DNA from: Hugenholtzia roseola DSM 9546
GTDB lineage: Bacteria > Bacteroidota > Bacteroidia > Cytophagales > Bernardetiaceae
Length of the DNA: 64,000 nt
Direction of reading: 5' to 3'
NCBI RefSeq assembly: GCF_000422585.1
Contig: NZ_AUGI01000036.1
Location: 19,930-83,929, forward strand
In this document: positions 27,630 to 36,349 of the stretch, in pieces
Layout: every line of letters begins with the position of its first letter
How positions within the stretch are numbered: the first letter of the stretch is position 1
The notes under the pieces: generated by a model
The model's database searches: none
Seen by the model: the letters and a program-made list of their open reading frames with translations, nothing else
Told to the model about the DNA's origin: nothing
Translations under genes and position numbers: made by a program

Positions 27630-27721
27630 AAAAAGTCTTTTGTTTTCAAGTTTAAAGCAAAATAAAGTTTGGCAAAATAAAATTTGGATTAAATCCTATT
27701 TTGGGTCTGAAAATCCTTTTG
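27630..27721 (-). repeat. M2: partial M element
   Basis: From AAAAGTCTTTTGTTTTCAAG to TCTGAAAATCCTTTT the sequence aligns with the left half of M1 (20758-20835), including AAATAAAATTTGG and CTATTTTGGGT(C/T)TGAAAATCC. It stops before the central GGACAAGGC palindrome, at the 3' end of the heme A synthase gene. A short internal duplication (GCAAAATAAA(G/A)TTTGG) is present. Confidence 0.6.
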
Positions 27722-27722
27722 A

Positions 27723-28685
27723 CTATCCTTTGCCTATGCTGTGAATTTTGACAAAAATCCAAAATTGCAGCCCAAACATAATCGTACCCAGAAGCAAATG
27801 TAAAGGCTGCACAAAGGCAGGCATCGCCAAATACGCCAGCACAACCCCTGTGAGAATGGCAACGACAATCAGACCTAACAGCCATTTGCCCGCATTTGCA
27901 GCCGCAATGGAGCGCGAAGCTATCAATATTTTTACTAAATAAAGGTGTAATCCTAAAATTAGTAGGGAAAAAGAACGGTGAATATAGAAAGAAAGCCCTA
28001 ATTGGTCTATCCATTCTGCACGTAAGTTTTCGCCCATTTTTTTAGCAACTACATCTACCATTTCTCTGACTTGCGTACCGAGTATAATTTGTACCAGCCC
28101 CAAAGATAGGCAGGCAACCAAGACCAGAGAGAGCCTTTTATAGACCCAAGAAGGGACTCCCCAAGCGGCAGGTTGCTGCTCCAAACGTGCCTTAGCGACG
28201 GTGAAAATGAGGATTCCGACAATGACCAAAGCCATGACCATGTGCAACGTTATCATGCCCTCGTGTAGGTCTGTTGCCACAACGATAGACCCCAACCAAG
28301 CCTGAAAACCTACCAGAAAGACCGCCAAGACCGATAGAAAAGTGATGTACCTTTTGCCCCTATTCCAATAAGAAAAAGAGAAAAAAGCGGTAGCCAAGAC
28401 AAAAAGCCCTATCAAAGCCCCAATGAGGCGATTGATGTATTCTATCCACGTCTTGACGGGGTTGAAGTCGGCAATTTCTTTTCCTTGTACGGCAAAACGT
28501 GTCTTGTAGTCGGGCGGCAGTTGGCTAATGTCGGTAGGTGGAATGTACTGTCCGAAACATTTAGGCCAGTCGGGGCAGCCCATGCCTGAACCAGTGCTTC
28601 GAACTACACCTCCTACCCAAATAAGAAAATAAATCGCGATGATGGTAATAAGTCCGAAGGTGCGATAAGCAGCGACATTTTTCAT
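27723..28685 (-). CDS. ctaA: Heme A synthase, COX15/CtaA family
   Basis: The 320-residue integral membrane protein has about eight helices arranged as two four-helix halves. Conserved features are RSTGSGMGCPDWPKCFGQYIPP at residues 29-50 (with the Cys-x6-Cys-like pair), EYINRLIGALIGLF (heme-ligand region), LHEGMITLHMVMAL, GTQVREMVD, FYIHRSFSLLILGLHLYL and PLHLLLGTIMFGLQFW, with the paired histidines expected to bind heme. It converts heme O to heme A for aa3-type oxidase. This long form is the COX15 type common in Bacteroidota. A CAAAGATA (minus-strand TATCTTTG) at 28719-28726 is a plausible -7 promoter element. The M2 remnant abuts its stop codon. Confidence 0.92.
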   Translation of the reverse strand: MKNVAAYRTFGLITIIAIYFLIWVGGVVRSTGSGMGCPDWPKCFGQYIPPTDISQLPPDYKTRFAVQGKEIADFNPVKTWIEYINRLIGALIGLFVLATAFFSFSYWNRGKRYITFLSVLAVFLVGFQAWLGSIVVATDLHEGMITLHMVMALVIVGILIFTVAKARLEQQPAAWGVPSWVYKRLSLVLVACLSLGLVQIILGTQVREMVDVVAKKMGENLRAEWIDQLGLSFYIHRSFSLLILGLHLYLVKILIASRSIAAANAGKWLLGLIVVAILTGVVLAYLAMPAFVQPLHLLLGTIMFGLQFWIFVKIHSIGKG

Positions 28686-28718
28686 AAGCGGAAAGAGATT
28701 GAGGGATACAAATTAGGG

Positions 28719-28726
28719 CAAAGATA
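28719..28726 (-). promoter_or_regulatory. -7 promoter element upstream of ctaA
   Basis: On the minus strand this is TATCTTTG (TAnnTTTG), 34 bp upstream of the ctaA start. No clear -33 element was found at the usual spacing. Confidence 0.4.
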
Positions 28727-28750
28727 CGATAAGCGCAGGATAGCGCACAT

Positions 28751-28786
28751 AAAAAAAACCCAAAATCCTTAGAGAAAGGTTTTGGG
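28751..28786 (-). terminator. Rho-independent terminator after the DUF5606 gene
   Basis: On the minus strand CCCAAAACCTT pairs with AAGGATTTTGGG (one bulge) and is followed directly by eight T residues (28751-28758 complement). It ends the DUF5606 transcript about 65 bp past its stop codon. Confidence 0.8.
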
Positions 28787-28849
28787 CAGGTCTTAATTTT
28801 ACGAAAAATCGCCTTAAAAAAGCCACTTTTAAACTTTATTAGGTTCTGT

Positions 28850-29263
28850 TTAGGCTTCTTTTGTCGCCTCGCTACGCTCCAAGACTTCGGGCGCGTGAAT
28901 GGCTAAGACATTGTACCAGTTTATGATTTTTTTAATATCGGAAATATAAACGCGGGTTTTATCGTGTTGTGGCAAAACTTCGGAAAGGAAAGCGCGTAGG
29001 CTATTGTCGTCTTTTCCAACTTCTGCCTCACCAGCGAATTTTTCCTTCATGGCATAAAAGACTTCTTCGAGCGGGATAGAGCCTTCCTCTGTGGTTGTGT
29101 AGATAGAGATTTCTTTTAGAATAGAGATTCTATGGCTTGCATCAGCCATGATTTTAGTCTTTCCGCCGCCAATAGCCTCAATCACAACACCGTTGCGTGT
29201 GGTTTTCATGATGCGATACAAACCAGGTTTTCCAGAAATAACGGCAATATCTTTAAGTTCCAT
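28850..29263 (-). CDS. DUF5606 family protein
   Basis: The 137-residue protein starts MELKDIAVISGKPGLYRIM and continues with TRNGVVIEAIGGGKTKIM, SHRISILKEISIYT and LRAFLSEVLPQHDKTRVYIS, which match DUF5606, a small cytoplasmic Bacteroidota family of unknown function. The first half resembles an SH3-like beta barrel. I reject the 33-residue extension to 29362 because it is a hydrophobic, Phe/Cys-rich run covering the promoter: TATCTTTG on the minus strand at 29343-29350 would be inside it. A strong terminator follows. Confidence 0.85.
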   Translation of the reverse strand: MELKDIAVISGKPGLYRIMKTTRNGVVIEAIGGGKTKIMADASHRISILKEISIYTTTEEGSIPLEEVFYAMKEKFAGEAEVGKDDNSLRAFLSEVLPQHDKTRVYISDIKKIINWYNVLAIHAPEVLERSEATKEA

Positions 29264-29342
29264 TTGCAAAACGTTTTGAATGAAAAGGGTTAGAATAAGA
29301 AAAAACACAAAGACCTGCTCGAAAACGCAAAAACAGGGAGGG

Positions 29343-29350
29343 CAAAGATA
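29343..29350 (-). promoter_or_regulatory. -7 promoter element upstream of the DUF5606 gene
   Basis: Minus-strand TATCTTTG lies 80 bp upstream of the chosen ATG (29263). It argues against the longer reading frame. Confidence 0.4.
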
Positions 29351-29380
29351 CAAAAAAAGCAAGATAGCAAGCCTTCCGCC

Positions 29381-30601
29381 TTATCGAATTAGGATAATTT
29401 CTGCCGAAATTGGCTCGGAAGTGTTTTCGCTTTCATCTTTGAATTTGATATAAACGGTCTTTTTGCCGTTCTCGCCTGTCAGATGCCAGTCGGAAATCAG
29501 TTCTTCGTAGGGTTGCCAACGGGCGTTTCTAAAATCGGCAAAGTTGCTAATCATCATCAGACTTGCTTCTTCGGCTTTGATAGAAAGCTCGACGATACCG
29601 TCGATGTGGCGCGTTGTGGTTTCGCCTTCGTTGATGATAAGCGATAGATTTTTGGGGGCTTCGGTGTCTTTGACAATCATTGCCGAAGTAGGGGGCGTTT
29701 CATTTTTGGCATTGTCGCGAAACTTGGCATAGACTTTCTTTTCGCCTTCGCCTTCGGTAAGTAGCCATTTGAGGTTGCGTTGGTAGGGTTGCCACTCTGC
29801 CCCTTTGAAGTCGGCTTGGTTAGAAACTTTCATTTCGGTTGCGCCGATGGCAGTCAAGACCAGACTCACCTCGCCTTTTTTGTTGGTCGTAAAAGGCACA
29901 TTGCCATCAATAACGATACCGTAGCGCACAGGAGCTTGGGTATCCAGCCCTACTTTGTCGGAAATAAGCTCGGAAATATTGCCTGCCCTATCCCTAAATT
30001 TGGCAAAGACAAAATATTCGCCATCAAGCGTACCCGACAATGCCCAATCGGAAATGGTGTCTTGTACTACCTGCCAACGCTGACGGTAGAAAGAGCGATG
30101 ATTACTCACCATGACGTAATAGCGTTCTTCCTCTTCTTGTGTCCAAGAAAATTTGAGCGTAACCCGCTGTGTGGTATCATTCAAGACCTTATTGGGAACA
30201 TCGATTTCTATTTTTGTGTTCTGTGGCGCAGTTTTGTCTAAAAAAATATGCGCACTTTGCATGCCAACATACGTCCCTTTGGCATCTTGAAAACGCGCAA
30301 AAACCGACTGCATGCCTTCGGTTTTGAGTAAAGACCAGCCATAGACCTTAGATTGGTAGCCAATCCAGTTGGCATCTCTAAAATCGGCATAGTTGCTAAT
30401 TTGCATCTTGGCAGCATTAGGCGCAACTAATTGTAGCGTAACGATAGGCGTGCGCGTATAGCGGCTGCCTCTATTGATTTTGAGTTTGATAAAATTAGAC
30501 TCTTCGCCTTGTGCCAAAAGCAAAGAGGAAGGCAGCATTATATCCGAAAAAAAAAAGAAAGCGGAGGCTACCCAAATAAAAAGCAAAGAGAGGAGGCGCA
30601 T
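29381..30601 (-). CDS. Secreted protein of four tandem Ig-like repeats
   Basis: The 406-residue protein has an N-terminal signal peptide (ending near LLLAQG at 31) and four repeats of about 90 residues. Each repeat contains a strand such as (M/V)xISNYADF, then (A/N)RWQPY(E/Q), WxLTxGxG, (V/A)YxKFRDxxxNxSxPxS and a joining (D)TxAP. This resembles the beta-sandwich repeats of extracellular or adhesion proteins. The product has no T9SS sorting domain and no membrane anchor, so it is probably periplasmic or released by an unseen partner. Function unknown. A possible -7 element (CAAAAATA, minus-strand TATTTTTG) lies at 30682-30689. Confidence 0.75.
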   Translation of the reverse strand: MRLLSLLFIWVASAFFFFSDIMLPSSLLLAQGEESNFIKLKINRGSRYTRTPIVTLQLVAPNAAKMQISNYADFRDANWIGYQSKVYGWSLLKTEGMQSVFARFQDAKGTYVGMQSAHIFLDKTAPQNTKIEIDVPNKVLNDTTQRVTLKFSWTQEEEERYYVMVSNHRSFYRQRWQVVQDTISDWALSGTLDGEYFVFAKFRDRAGNISELISDKVGLDTQAPVRYGIVIDGNVPFTTNKKGEVSLVLTAIGATEMKVSNQADFKGAEWQPYQRNLKWLLTEGEGEKKVYAKFRDNAKNETPPTSAMIVKDTEAPKNLSLIINEGETTTRHIDGIVELSIKAEEASLMMISNFADFRNARWQPYEELISDWHLTGENGKKTVYIKFKDESENTSEPISAEIILIR

Positions 30602-30772
30602 ATTTTTGTATAATTAAGAAAATGGACAAAAGGTAAAATTAGGATAGAAGTCAGACACATTCAAAAGAAAAGTACCATTTGCAAAAATAAGGGGCTTTGA
30701 TACTACCATGCAAGAAAAGAAAATGCCAAAAAGCCATTTTCTTTTCTTTTTTTCTCTTAAAAAAGCGAAAAC

Positions 30773-31468
30773 CTACACGTATTCATTTAGCAATACTTCT
30801 TCTACCTGCTTCATGCCTGCGCTGGCGACTTTGGGTATAAAGTGCAAGTTGGGCAGCTTGCGAATTTGGGGGATTTTGGGGTCTATGACAAATTTGGGGG
30901 CTTCGCTGCGTACATATTCTATCAGCCCTGCGGCAGGATAGACCAGCATAGACGTTCCGATAACTAAAAAAATGTCGGCTTCCATAGCTTCAAACATCGC
31001 CGTTTCCATCATCGGCACAGCCTCGCCAAACCAAACAATGTGTGGGCGCAACTGCTTTCCCCAAGGGCAGAGGTCGCCTTTTTTCAACTCCCAACTCTGC
31101 ATCTCGACGACATGTTTTTCTTCTACCACGCTGCGTGCCTTGAAAAGTTCGCCATGCAGGTGCAAGACGTGTGTAGAACCTGCCTTTTCGTGCAAATTAT
31201 CTACATTTTGGGTAATGACCGTTACTTCAAAAAAGCGTTCTAAGGCGGCTAAAATTTTGTGTCCGTCGTTGGGCTTGGCATCTTGGGCAGCCTTGCGCCG
31301 TTGGTTGTAGAAATCCAGCACCAAATCAGGGTTGCGTTGCCAAGCCTCTGGTGTTGCGACATCTTCAATACGATGCCCCTCCCAAAGCCCGTTAGCATCG
31401 CGGAAAGTGGGGATTCCGCTTTCTGCACTAATGCCCGCTCCTGTGAGGGCTACAATTTTTTTCTTCAT
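30773..31468 (-). CDS. NAD-dependent protein deacylase (sirtuin, CobB-like) lacking the zinc cysteines
   Basis: The 231-residue protein has the sirtuin NAD pocket (ALTGAGISAESGIPTFRDANGLW, residues 6-28), the acyl-selecting FYNQRRKA motif (Tyr and Arg typical of class III enzymes that remove succinyl/malonyl groups), TQNVDNLHEKAG, the catalytic His in LHGELFKAR, and LRPHIVWFGEAVP. The stretch between LHGELF and LRPHIVWFGE, where most sirtuins have four zinc-binding cysteines, has only one Cys (GDLCPWG). I start at the ATG at 31468; the upstream 51 codons have no conserved features. Confidence 0.9.
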   Translation of the reverse strand: MKKKIVALTGAGISAESGIPTFRDANGLWEGHRIEDVATPEAWQRNPDLVLDFYNQRRKAAQDAKPNDGHKILAALERFFEVTVITQNVDNLHEKAGSTHVLHLHGELFKARSVVEEKHVVEMQSWELKKGDLCPWGKQLRPHIVWFGEAVPMMETAMFEAMEADIFLVIGTSMLVYPAAGLIEYVRSEAPKFVIDPKIPQIRKLPNLHFIPKVASAGMKQVEEVLLNEYV

Positions 31469-31936
31469 AAAAGGAACTGGTTTTTGAAAGAAATTTCGAG
31501 GAAAGAATTTAAGTGGCGAAAGTAAGCGAACAAAAGTAGGCGTTGACACGCTAAAAGAATATAAGAGTGTGAATTTTGGGAAATAGAAAATAGGCAGAGC
31601 CACACGACAAGCCCTCGTCATTTGTTTGAGCGTTTGTCATAGGCTTAACAAGCCCTGCCCTTCGAAAAAGCTACAAACAAAGATAGTAATTTTTTTTGAA
31701 CCTGCCTACACTTTCCTTTTTTTCTGCTTTTGAGCCAAAATAAAAGCAAACTTTCTTTGGTTTTGATGGCTTTATTTGCTATCTATTTGGGTAGCAACCT
31801 CTAAGCAATTTTTATTTTTAGCGTAGTTTTTTAAGGTCTTTGTCTATTTTTAAAAATCGTTTGACGATTTTCAAAGATTAGACTATCAGATTTTATTAAC
31901 TTGCCTTCAATTTTTTACTTTTTTACGCATAAAATC
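31469..31936. other. Divergent intergenic region between the sirtuin and MscS genes
   Basis: About 470 bases without a gene. It contains two minus-strand -7 candidates (31531-31538 CAAAAGTA and 31678-31685 CAAAGATA) and a perfect 8-bp hairpin AAAATCGT-ttg-ACGATTTT at 31853-31871, placed between these and the MscS start. The hairpin may be an operator or a leader structure of the MscS gene. Confidence 0.45.
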
Positions 31937-33475
31937 ATGAAATTTGAAGAAATACTCCTGCTTTCTGTTTTATACGCCTTTGAAATCACCTTTTTTTTCT
32001 TGGTCGGACGGCTTATTTTTATTCAGAAAATTGGAATCAAACAGCGTTTTATCCTCTTTGGCAGTTTTAACTTTCTGGTCATCTCTGCCCTTTTGGTTTT
32101 AAAAGAGTGGAACACCGCCCTTTTCTACCTGCCTGCCGACATCTTGAAAATTGCCTTTATGGGTTTGCGCTGCCTCTGGTGGTTTTCTATGGGTATTATT
32201 TTGAGTAATTTGTTGCACTACTTTTTGTGGAATGGAATTTTTATGAAAAATCAGGAGCGGACAATCCATAAATACGTCATTCAATTTTTTGATGCTTGTA
32301 TTTATTTATCTACAATTTTGCTTATTCTAAATCAAGTTTTTCAACAATCTATTTCGGGCTTGCTCATTACTTCGGGAGTTTTGGCAATTATTTTAGGACT
32401 TTCCGCACAAACTACTTTGGGGGGAGTCTTTTCAGGATTGGCATTAAATCTCAATAAATCGTTTAGTAAAGGCGACTATATCATTTTAGATAAAATAAGA
32501 GGAAAAGTTATTGATATGAATTGGCACTCTGTTATGATAGAAGCAAGGGACGGTAGGAAGGCTATCATTCCCAACAAAATCATAGACGATTCGCTCATTA
32601 TCAATAGCAGCCACCCTACTCAATACCGTAGGCACACACTTTCGCTCAAAGTAGAATACGAAGCGCGTCCCGAATTGGTAAAAAAATTGCTTGTGGAGGC
32701 GGCAAAACATGCCTCTTTGGTCTATCAAGACCCTGCCCCTGCTGCCTTTGTTGTTGAATTTAGCGAACAAGGTATCTTGTATGCCTTAGAAGTTTTCACC
32801 CAAGAATTAGAAGATGTAGAACTCAATAATGAACTTCTAACGCAAATTTGGTATAGCTTTAATAGGCATCAAATTAGCTTACGACCTGCCCTTTACCAAC
32901 AAGAAGAAAACGTTAATTTTTTAAATAATCAACCCCAAAAAAGTCTGAATTTTGAGGAAGCCGCCTATCAACTTCTTCAAAAACAGGAACTTTTCAAAAC
33001 ACTTTCCGACACCGAAAAGAAAACCTTAGCGCATTGCGCCAAAAGAATCATAGCTGCTCCGCCTGAAAGAATTACGGTGCAAGGTGAAAGAAAATACAGT
33101 CTTTTTATTATTGCAAAAGGCGCACTTTCAGCTTGGATTATTAACCAATATGGACAAGAAGTAAAGGTAGCAAATTTAAAAGAAAATGATATTTTTGGTG
33201 AAATGGCTTTACTAACAGGGCAGGAAAGACGCGCTACGGTGCGAGTGGAGGCAGAGGTTATTTTGTATGAAATCTCAAAAGAAGACATTTTGCCGCTCAT
33301 CAACAAGCGAAGCAGCATCTTACAAGACCTAAGCCACATTTTGGCTCTACGCCAATCGGAAGTAGAAAAAGCCAAACGCGAATTTGTAGCCAACGGCACA
33401 CAAGAGAGCGAAGATTTGGCAGCCTTAAATGACAAGTTTTTACAACTTATGAAAGTTTTTTTCACAAAAAAATAA
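31937..33475 (+). CDS. Mechanosensitive channel (MscS type) fused to a cyclic-nucleotide-binding domain
   Basis: The 512-residue protein has four or more N-terminal membrane helices, then the MscS pore and beta domain: LGLSAQTTLGGVFSGLALNL (about 157-176), KGDYI, GKVIDMNWHSVMIEARDGRK and IIPNKIIDDSLIIN. After a linker, residues about 350-470 form a CNB domain with the phosphate-binding cassette FGEMALLTGQERRATVRV. Such bCNG/MscS-CNBD channels are known; they open in response to cyclic nucleotide or membrane tension. I start at the ATG at 31937 rather than the TTG at 31901. It converges with the alkaline phosphatase gene, with element M3 between them. Confidence 0.92.
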   Translation: MKFEEILLLSVLYAFEITFFFLVGRLIFIQKIGIKQRFILFGSFNFLVISALLVLKEWNTALFYLPADILKIAFMGLRCLWWFSMGIILSNLLHYFLWNGIFMKNQERTIHKYVIQFFDACIYLSTILLILNQVFQQSISGLLITSGVLAIILGLSAQTTLGGVFSGLALNLNKSFSKGDYIILDKIRGKVIDMNWHSVMIEARDGRKAIIPNKIIDDSLIINSSHPTQYRRHTLSLKVEYEARPELVKKLLVEAAKHASLVYQDPAPAAFVVEFSEQGILYALEVFTQELEDVELNNELLTQIWYSFNRHQISLRPALYQQEENVNFLNNQPQKSLNFEEAAYQLLQKQELFKTLSDTEKKTLAHCAKRIIAAPPERITVQGERKYSLFIIAKGALSAWIINQYGQEVKVANLKENDIFGEMALLTGQERRATVRVEAEVILYEISKEDILPLINKRSSILQDLSHILALRQSEVEKAKREFVANGTQESEDLAALNDKFLQLMKVFFTKK

Positions 33476-33494
33476 CAACAAAAATTTATCTAAC

Positions 33495-33690
33495 CTATTC
33501 TTTCTCCTGTTACTGTTAAATTCTAAAAGTTAGATATAAATGTAGGGACAAGGCATGCCTTGTCCGCAGTGAGATGGAAATAAAAAAGGCTTTCAAAGCT
33601 AAAAAAAGGGCAGCCAAAATTTTGTTTCATTTCTAATTTGACAAAACAAGGTTTTTCGCAGAATTTAACGTTACTACTCTTTCTCCTGTT
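33495..33690 (+). mobile_element. M3: complete M element (33512-33673) with 17-bp flanking direct repeats
   Basis: The 162-bp element is bounded by ACTGTTAAATTCT (33512-33524) and, inverted, AACGTTAAATTCT (33660-33672). It contains the perfect palindrome GGACAAGGCATGCCTTGTCC (33546-33565). The flanks are CTATTCTTTCTCCTGTT (33495-33511) and CTACTCTTTCTCCTGTT (33674-33690), identical at 16 of 17 positions. The right flank is the last codons and stop of the alkaline phosphatase gene; the left flank carries the same reading frame end. It aligns over its length with M1 (inverted). No protein is encoded. Confidence 0.75.
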
Positions 33691-35416
33691 TGGCTGCCTC
33701 AAAAAGTTCCTCAATGGGGTTTCCTATGCAGGCATCGGGGAAGGCAATTTCGAGCCAAGCCGCCACTGTGGGGGCAAGGTCGGAAATGGCAACGCGCCTT
33801 TGTGTGTCGCCTTGCGGTATGCCCGCACCATAAAAAAGCATTGGAACGTGCGTATCGTAGGTGTAGCTCGAACCGTGCGTCTGCCCCTTTCCTGCCCCGT
33901 AATAGCTTGAAATCCATTGCGGCTCGAAGAAAAAAAGCGCGTCGGGTGCATATTTTTGGTTGTAACCGCGCCTGATAAGTGCCTCTTGTGCGTCTGCCAA
34001 CGTATTGTTTTCTATTTGATAGGCAGGAAAAACTTTATAGATACCATCTAAGGATAGTAAAAAATTAGTAGCAATTTTTTGTGCTTTTTCTATCTCAATA
34101 TCATAACTTGAAAGCAATTCCCTATCCAAAACCAAACGTGGCTCGTCTAATTCCAACACAAAGGATTGATTTTCTTGCCATTTTTTAGAAGTTAGTAGTT
34201 TTTTAAGTTCTATATTTAAGTGTTCGTTTAATTCATCTTTATAGGCTCGCATGGGTACACAACTCACTTTATAGCCGTTATCACGCAAATACGCAGGCAC
34301 ATGTGGTGCGCCATGGTCGGCAGTTAGGAAAATAAGATATTCGTCTTTACCAACTTGAACATCTAAAAAGTTTAAAAAGTCGGCTAAATCTTTATCCAAA
34401 CGCAAGTATGCGTCCTCTATCTCAACGGCATCAATGCCGTAATTATGACCCATGTAGTCGGTAGAAGAAAAGCTAAGTGTCAGAAAATCAGGCACTTGGT
34501 CTTCACCCATCTGCTCGGCACGAATTACTTGTTTGGCAAAATCTTTCAAAAAAGTAGCGGCAAAGGGTGTATTGAGGAAAAATTCATATTTATTCAAATC
34601 ATTTACTATCTCTGCAAATCGATAGGGAAAAGTAGTGGGTGCTTGGGCGATAATATTTTTTTCGTAGGCGTTAGAATCAGGTAGGCTCTCTTGGTATGAA
34701 TCGAGTGGCAAAAGCGTTTCCCACGTACCTTTTAAATAGGAATCAGGTATTTTTTGGTTGTTAAAATCAACTACCCAATCGGGCAAGGCAGTTAGATAAT
34801 ACGAACTACTAATCATTTTTCCTGTGTTTTTATCATACCAAAAAGCGGCTTTTGGGAAATGACCTGCGGGCAAAATTGCCCCTCTATCCTTATGCGAAAT
34901 GCCAATAATTTTCGCGCCCTTTTGGGTATGAAGGAAAAGTTGGTCGGTAAGGGTGCTACTTTTAAGACGGTGTGGCGACATTTTTCCATTGTCATTGGCA
35001 CTGCCGACCGTCTTTTGGGTGCTATCTTCTACACAATATACCACATTTTTACTTTTTCTATCAAACCAATAATTGTCCATAATGCCATGATAAGCAGGCG
35101 TTGTGCCTGTAAAAATGCTGGCATGCCCTGGCGCAGTGTTGGTAGGAATATAGTCGTAATGGGCATTTTTACACACAAAACCATTCTGATACAGCCTTTT
35201 AAAACCGCCCTCTCCGAGCTTATGGCGAAAACGCGCATAGTAATCCGCCCGCATCTGGTCTATCACAATTCCAACAATTAACTTAGGTTTTGGATTGTTT
35301 TTTTTACTTTTAATTGCCTCTTTTTCTATCTGTTGTCCTTTTGCATCAAAAGAAAAAGAGAAAATAGTTATTAAAGAAAGTAAAAAAGCGATATTTTTGA
35401 AAGCGTTAATTTGCAT
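33674..35416 (-). CDS. PafA-like alkaline phosphatase, secreted
   Basis: The 580-residue protein has a signal peptide (cut near DAKG at about 27) and the alkaline phosphatase superfamily fold with Asp53 (VIDQMRADY), the nucleophile Thr94 in PTNTAPGHAS, and the metal ligands in LSFSSTDYMGHNYG, LTADHGAPHVP and KGQTHGSSYTYDTHVPML. The Thr nucleophile and the length match PafA, the calcium/zinc-dependent Bacteroidota enzyme that releases phosphate from organic phosphates in the periplasm. The start at 35416 fits the signal peptide; the alternative at 35476 overlaps the ftsE stop region. Its stop codon coincides with the edge of element M3. Confidence 0.92.
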   Translation of the reverse strand: MQINAFKNIAFLLSLITIFSFSFDAKGQQIEKEAIKSKKNNPKPKLIVGIVIDQMRADYYARFRHKLGEGGFKRLYQNGFVCKNAHYDYIPTNTAPGHASIFTGTTPAYHGIMDNYWFDRKSKNVVYCVEDSTQKTVGSANDNGKMSPHRLKSSTLTDQLFLHTQKGAKIIGISHKDRGAILPAGHFPKAAFWYDKNTGKMISSSYYLTALPDWVVDFNNQKIPDSYLKGTWETLLPLDSYQESLPDSNAYEKNIIAQAPTTFPYRFAEIVNDLNKYEFFLNTPFAATFLKDFAKQVIRAEQMGEDQVPDFLTLSFSSTDYMGHNYGIDAVEIEDAYLRLDKDLADFLNFLDVQVGKDEYLIFLTADHGAPHVPAYLRDNGYKVSCVPMRAYKDELNEHLNIELKKLLTSKKWQENQSFVLELDEPRLVLDRELLSSYDIEIEKAQKIATNFLLSLDGIYKVFPAYQIENNTLADAQEALIRRGYNQKYAPDALFFFEPQWISSYYGAGKGQTHGSSYTYDTHVPMLFYGAGIPQGDTQRRVAISDLAPTVAAWLEIAFPDACIGNPIEELFEAAKQEKE

Positions 35417-35468
35417 TTTGTAGAGAGAGATAATTTGAAAAGAGTGAAAATTAGAACAAGACTTTATT

Positions 35469-36173
35469 TTATTCATTCATTTTTCTCATAACCAAATCCT
35501 TATCCAAATCGCGCACCTCGCCATTTTCACAGTAGAGCGTCCGCGCAGGGTGCTTTTTCAGAAAGCTATGGTTGTGAGTCGCCATCAAAACGGCTGTACC
35601 TTTTTCCTCATTTACCTTTTTGAAAAGATTTAAAATCCCAACGGCTACGGTAGGGTCGAGATTTCCCGTCGGTTCGTCGGCAATCAGAATCAAGGGGTCG
35701 TTGAGCAAAGCCCGCGCAATGGCGATACGCTGCTGCTCGCCGCCTGAAAGTTGGTGCGGCATCTTATATAAAAGTGCCTCTAAATCAAAGAGTTGCAATA
35801 CTTCGGCAATGCGTTTCTGAATTTCGAGCTTATTTTTCCAACCCGTTGCTTTCAATACAAAAGCTAAATTTTCAAATACATTTCTATCTGAAAAAAGCTG
35901 AAAATCTTGAAATACAATGCCTATTCTACGCCTTAAAAAAGGCACGTCATCGGTTTTAAGGTGGTGCAGGGCGTAGCCTGCCACTGTAATTTCGCCCTTT
36001 GGAAAGGGCAAATCAGCATATAGCGTTTTGAGTAGCGACGATTTTCCGCTCCCCGTTTTGCCTATCAGATACACAAATTCGCCATGCTGCACCTCCAAAT
36101 CTACTTGCTCGAAGATGACTTTATCGGCTTGTTTGATGCAGGCAGAGCGCAAAGATACAACAGGAATTTGCAT
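35469..36173 (-). CDS. ftsE: Cell division ATP-binding protein FtsE
   Basis: The 234-residue ABC ATPase has Walker A IGKTGSGKSSLLKTL (about 39-53), Q-loop VFQDFQLFSDRNVFENLAFVL, the signature LSGGEQQRIAIARALLNDPL, Walker B LIADEPTGNLDP and the H-loop MATHN. The FQDFQLL-like Q-loop and the 'GNLDP' switch are characteristic of FtsE, which with FtsX activates cell-wall hydrolases at the septum. LolD-like transporters are the main alternative. ftsX is not beside it, which is common in this phylum. I start at the ATG at 36173 (MQIPVVSLR); the upstream hydrophobic run to 36293 is not part of the family. Confidence 0.85.
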   Translation of the reverse strand: MQIPVVSLRSACIKQADKVIFEQVDLEVQHGEFVYLIGKTGSGKSSLLKTLYADLPFPKGEITVAGYALHHLKTDDVPFLRRRIGIVFQDFQLFSDRNVFENLAFVLKATGWKNKLEIQKRIAEVLQLFDLEALLYKMPHQLSGGEQQRIAIARALLNDPLILIADEPTGNLDPTVAVGILNLFKKVNEEKGTAVLMATHNHSFLKKHPARTLYCENGEVRDLDKDLVMRKMNE

Positions 36174-36349
36174 AAAAAAAAGAAAATAACAGTAATCAAT
36201 TAGAGAAATAAAGGGCAAGATACAAGAAATAAGAGGCAAAGGATAACAAGTAAAGATAGGAAAAGAAAGCAAAAAAGCAAAGTCCCCCGTCAAGTCTTAG
36301 TCAAGTTCTTCGCCGAACTTTTCTCTACTGCCGCCGCCTGCGTCCTTTC

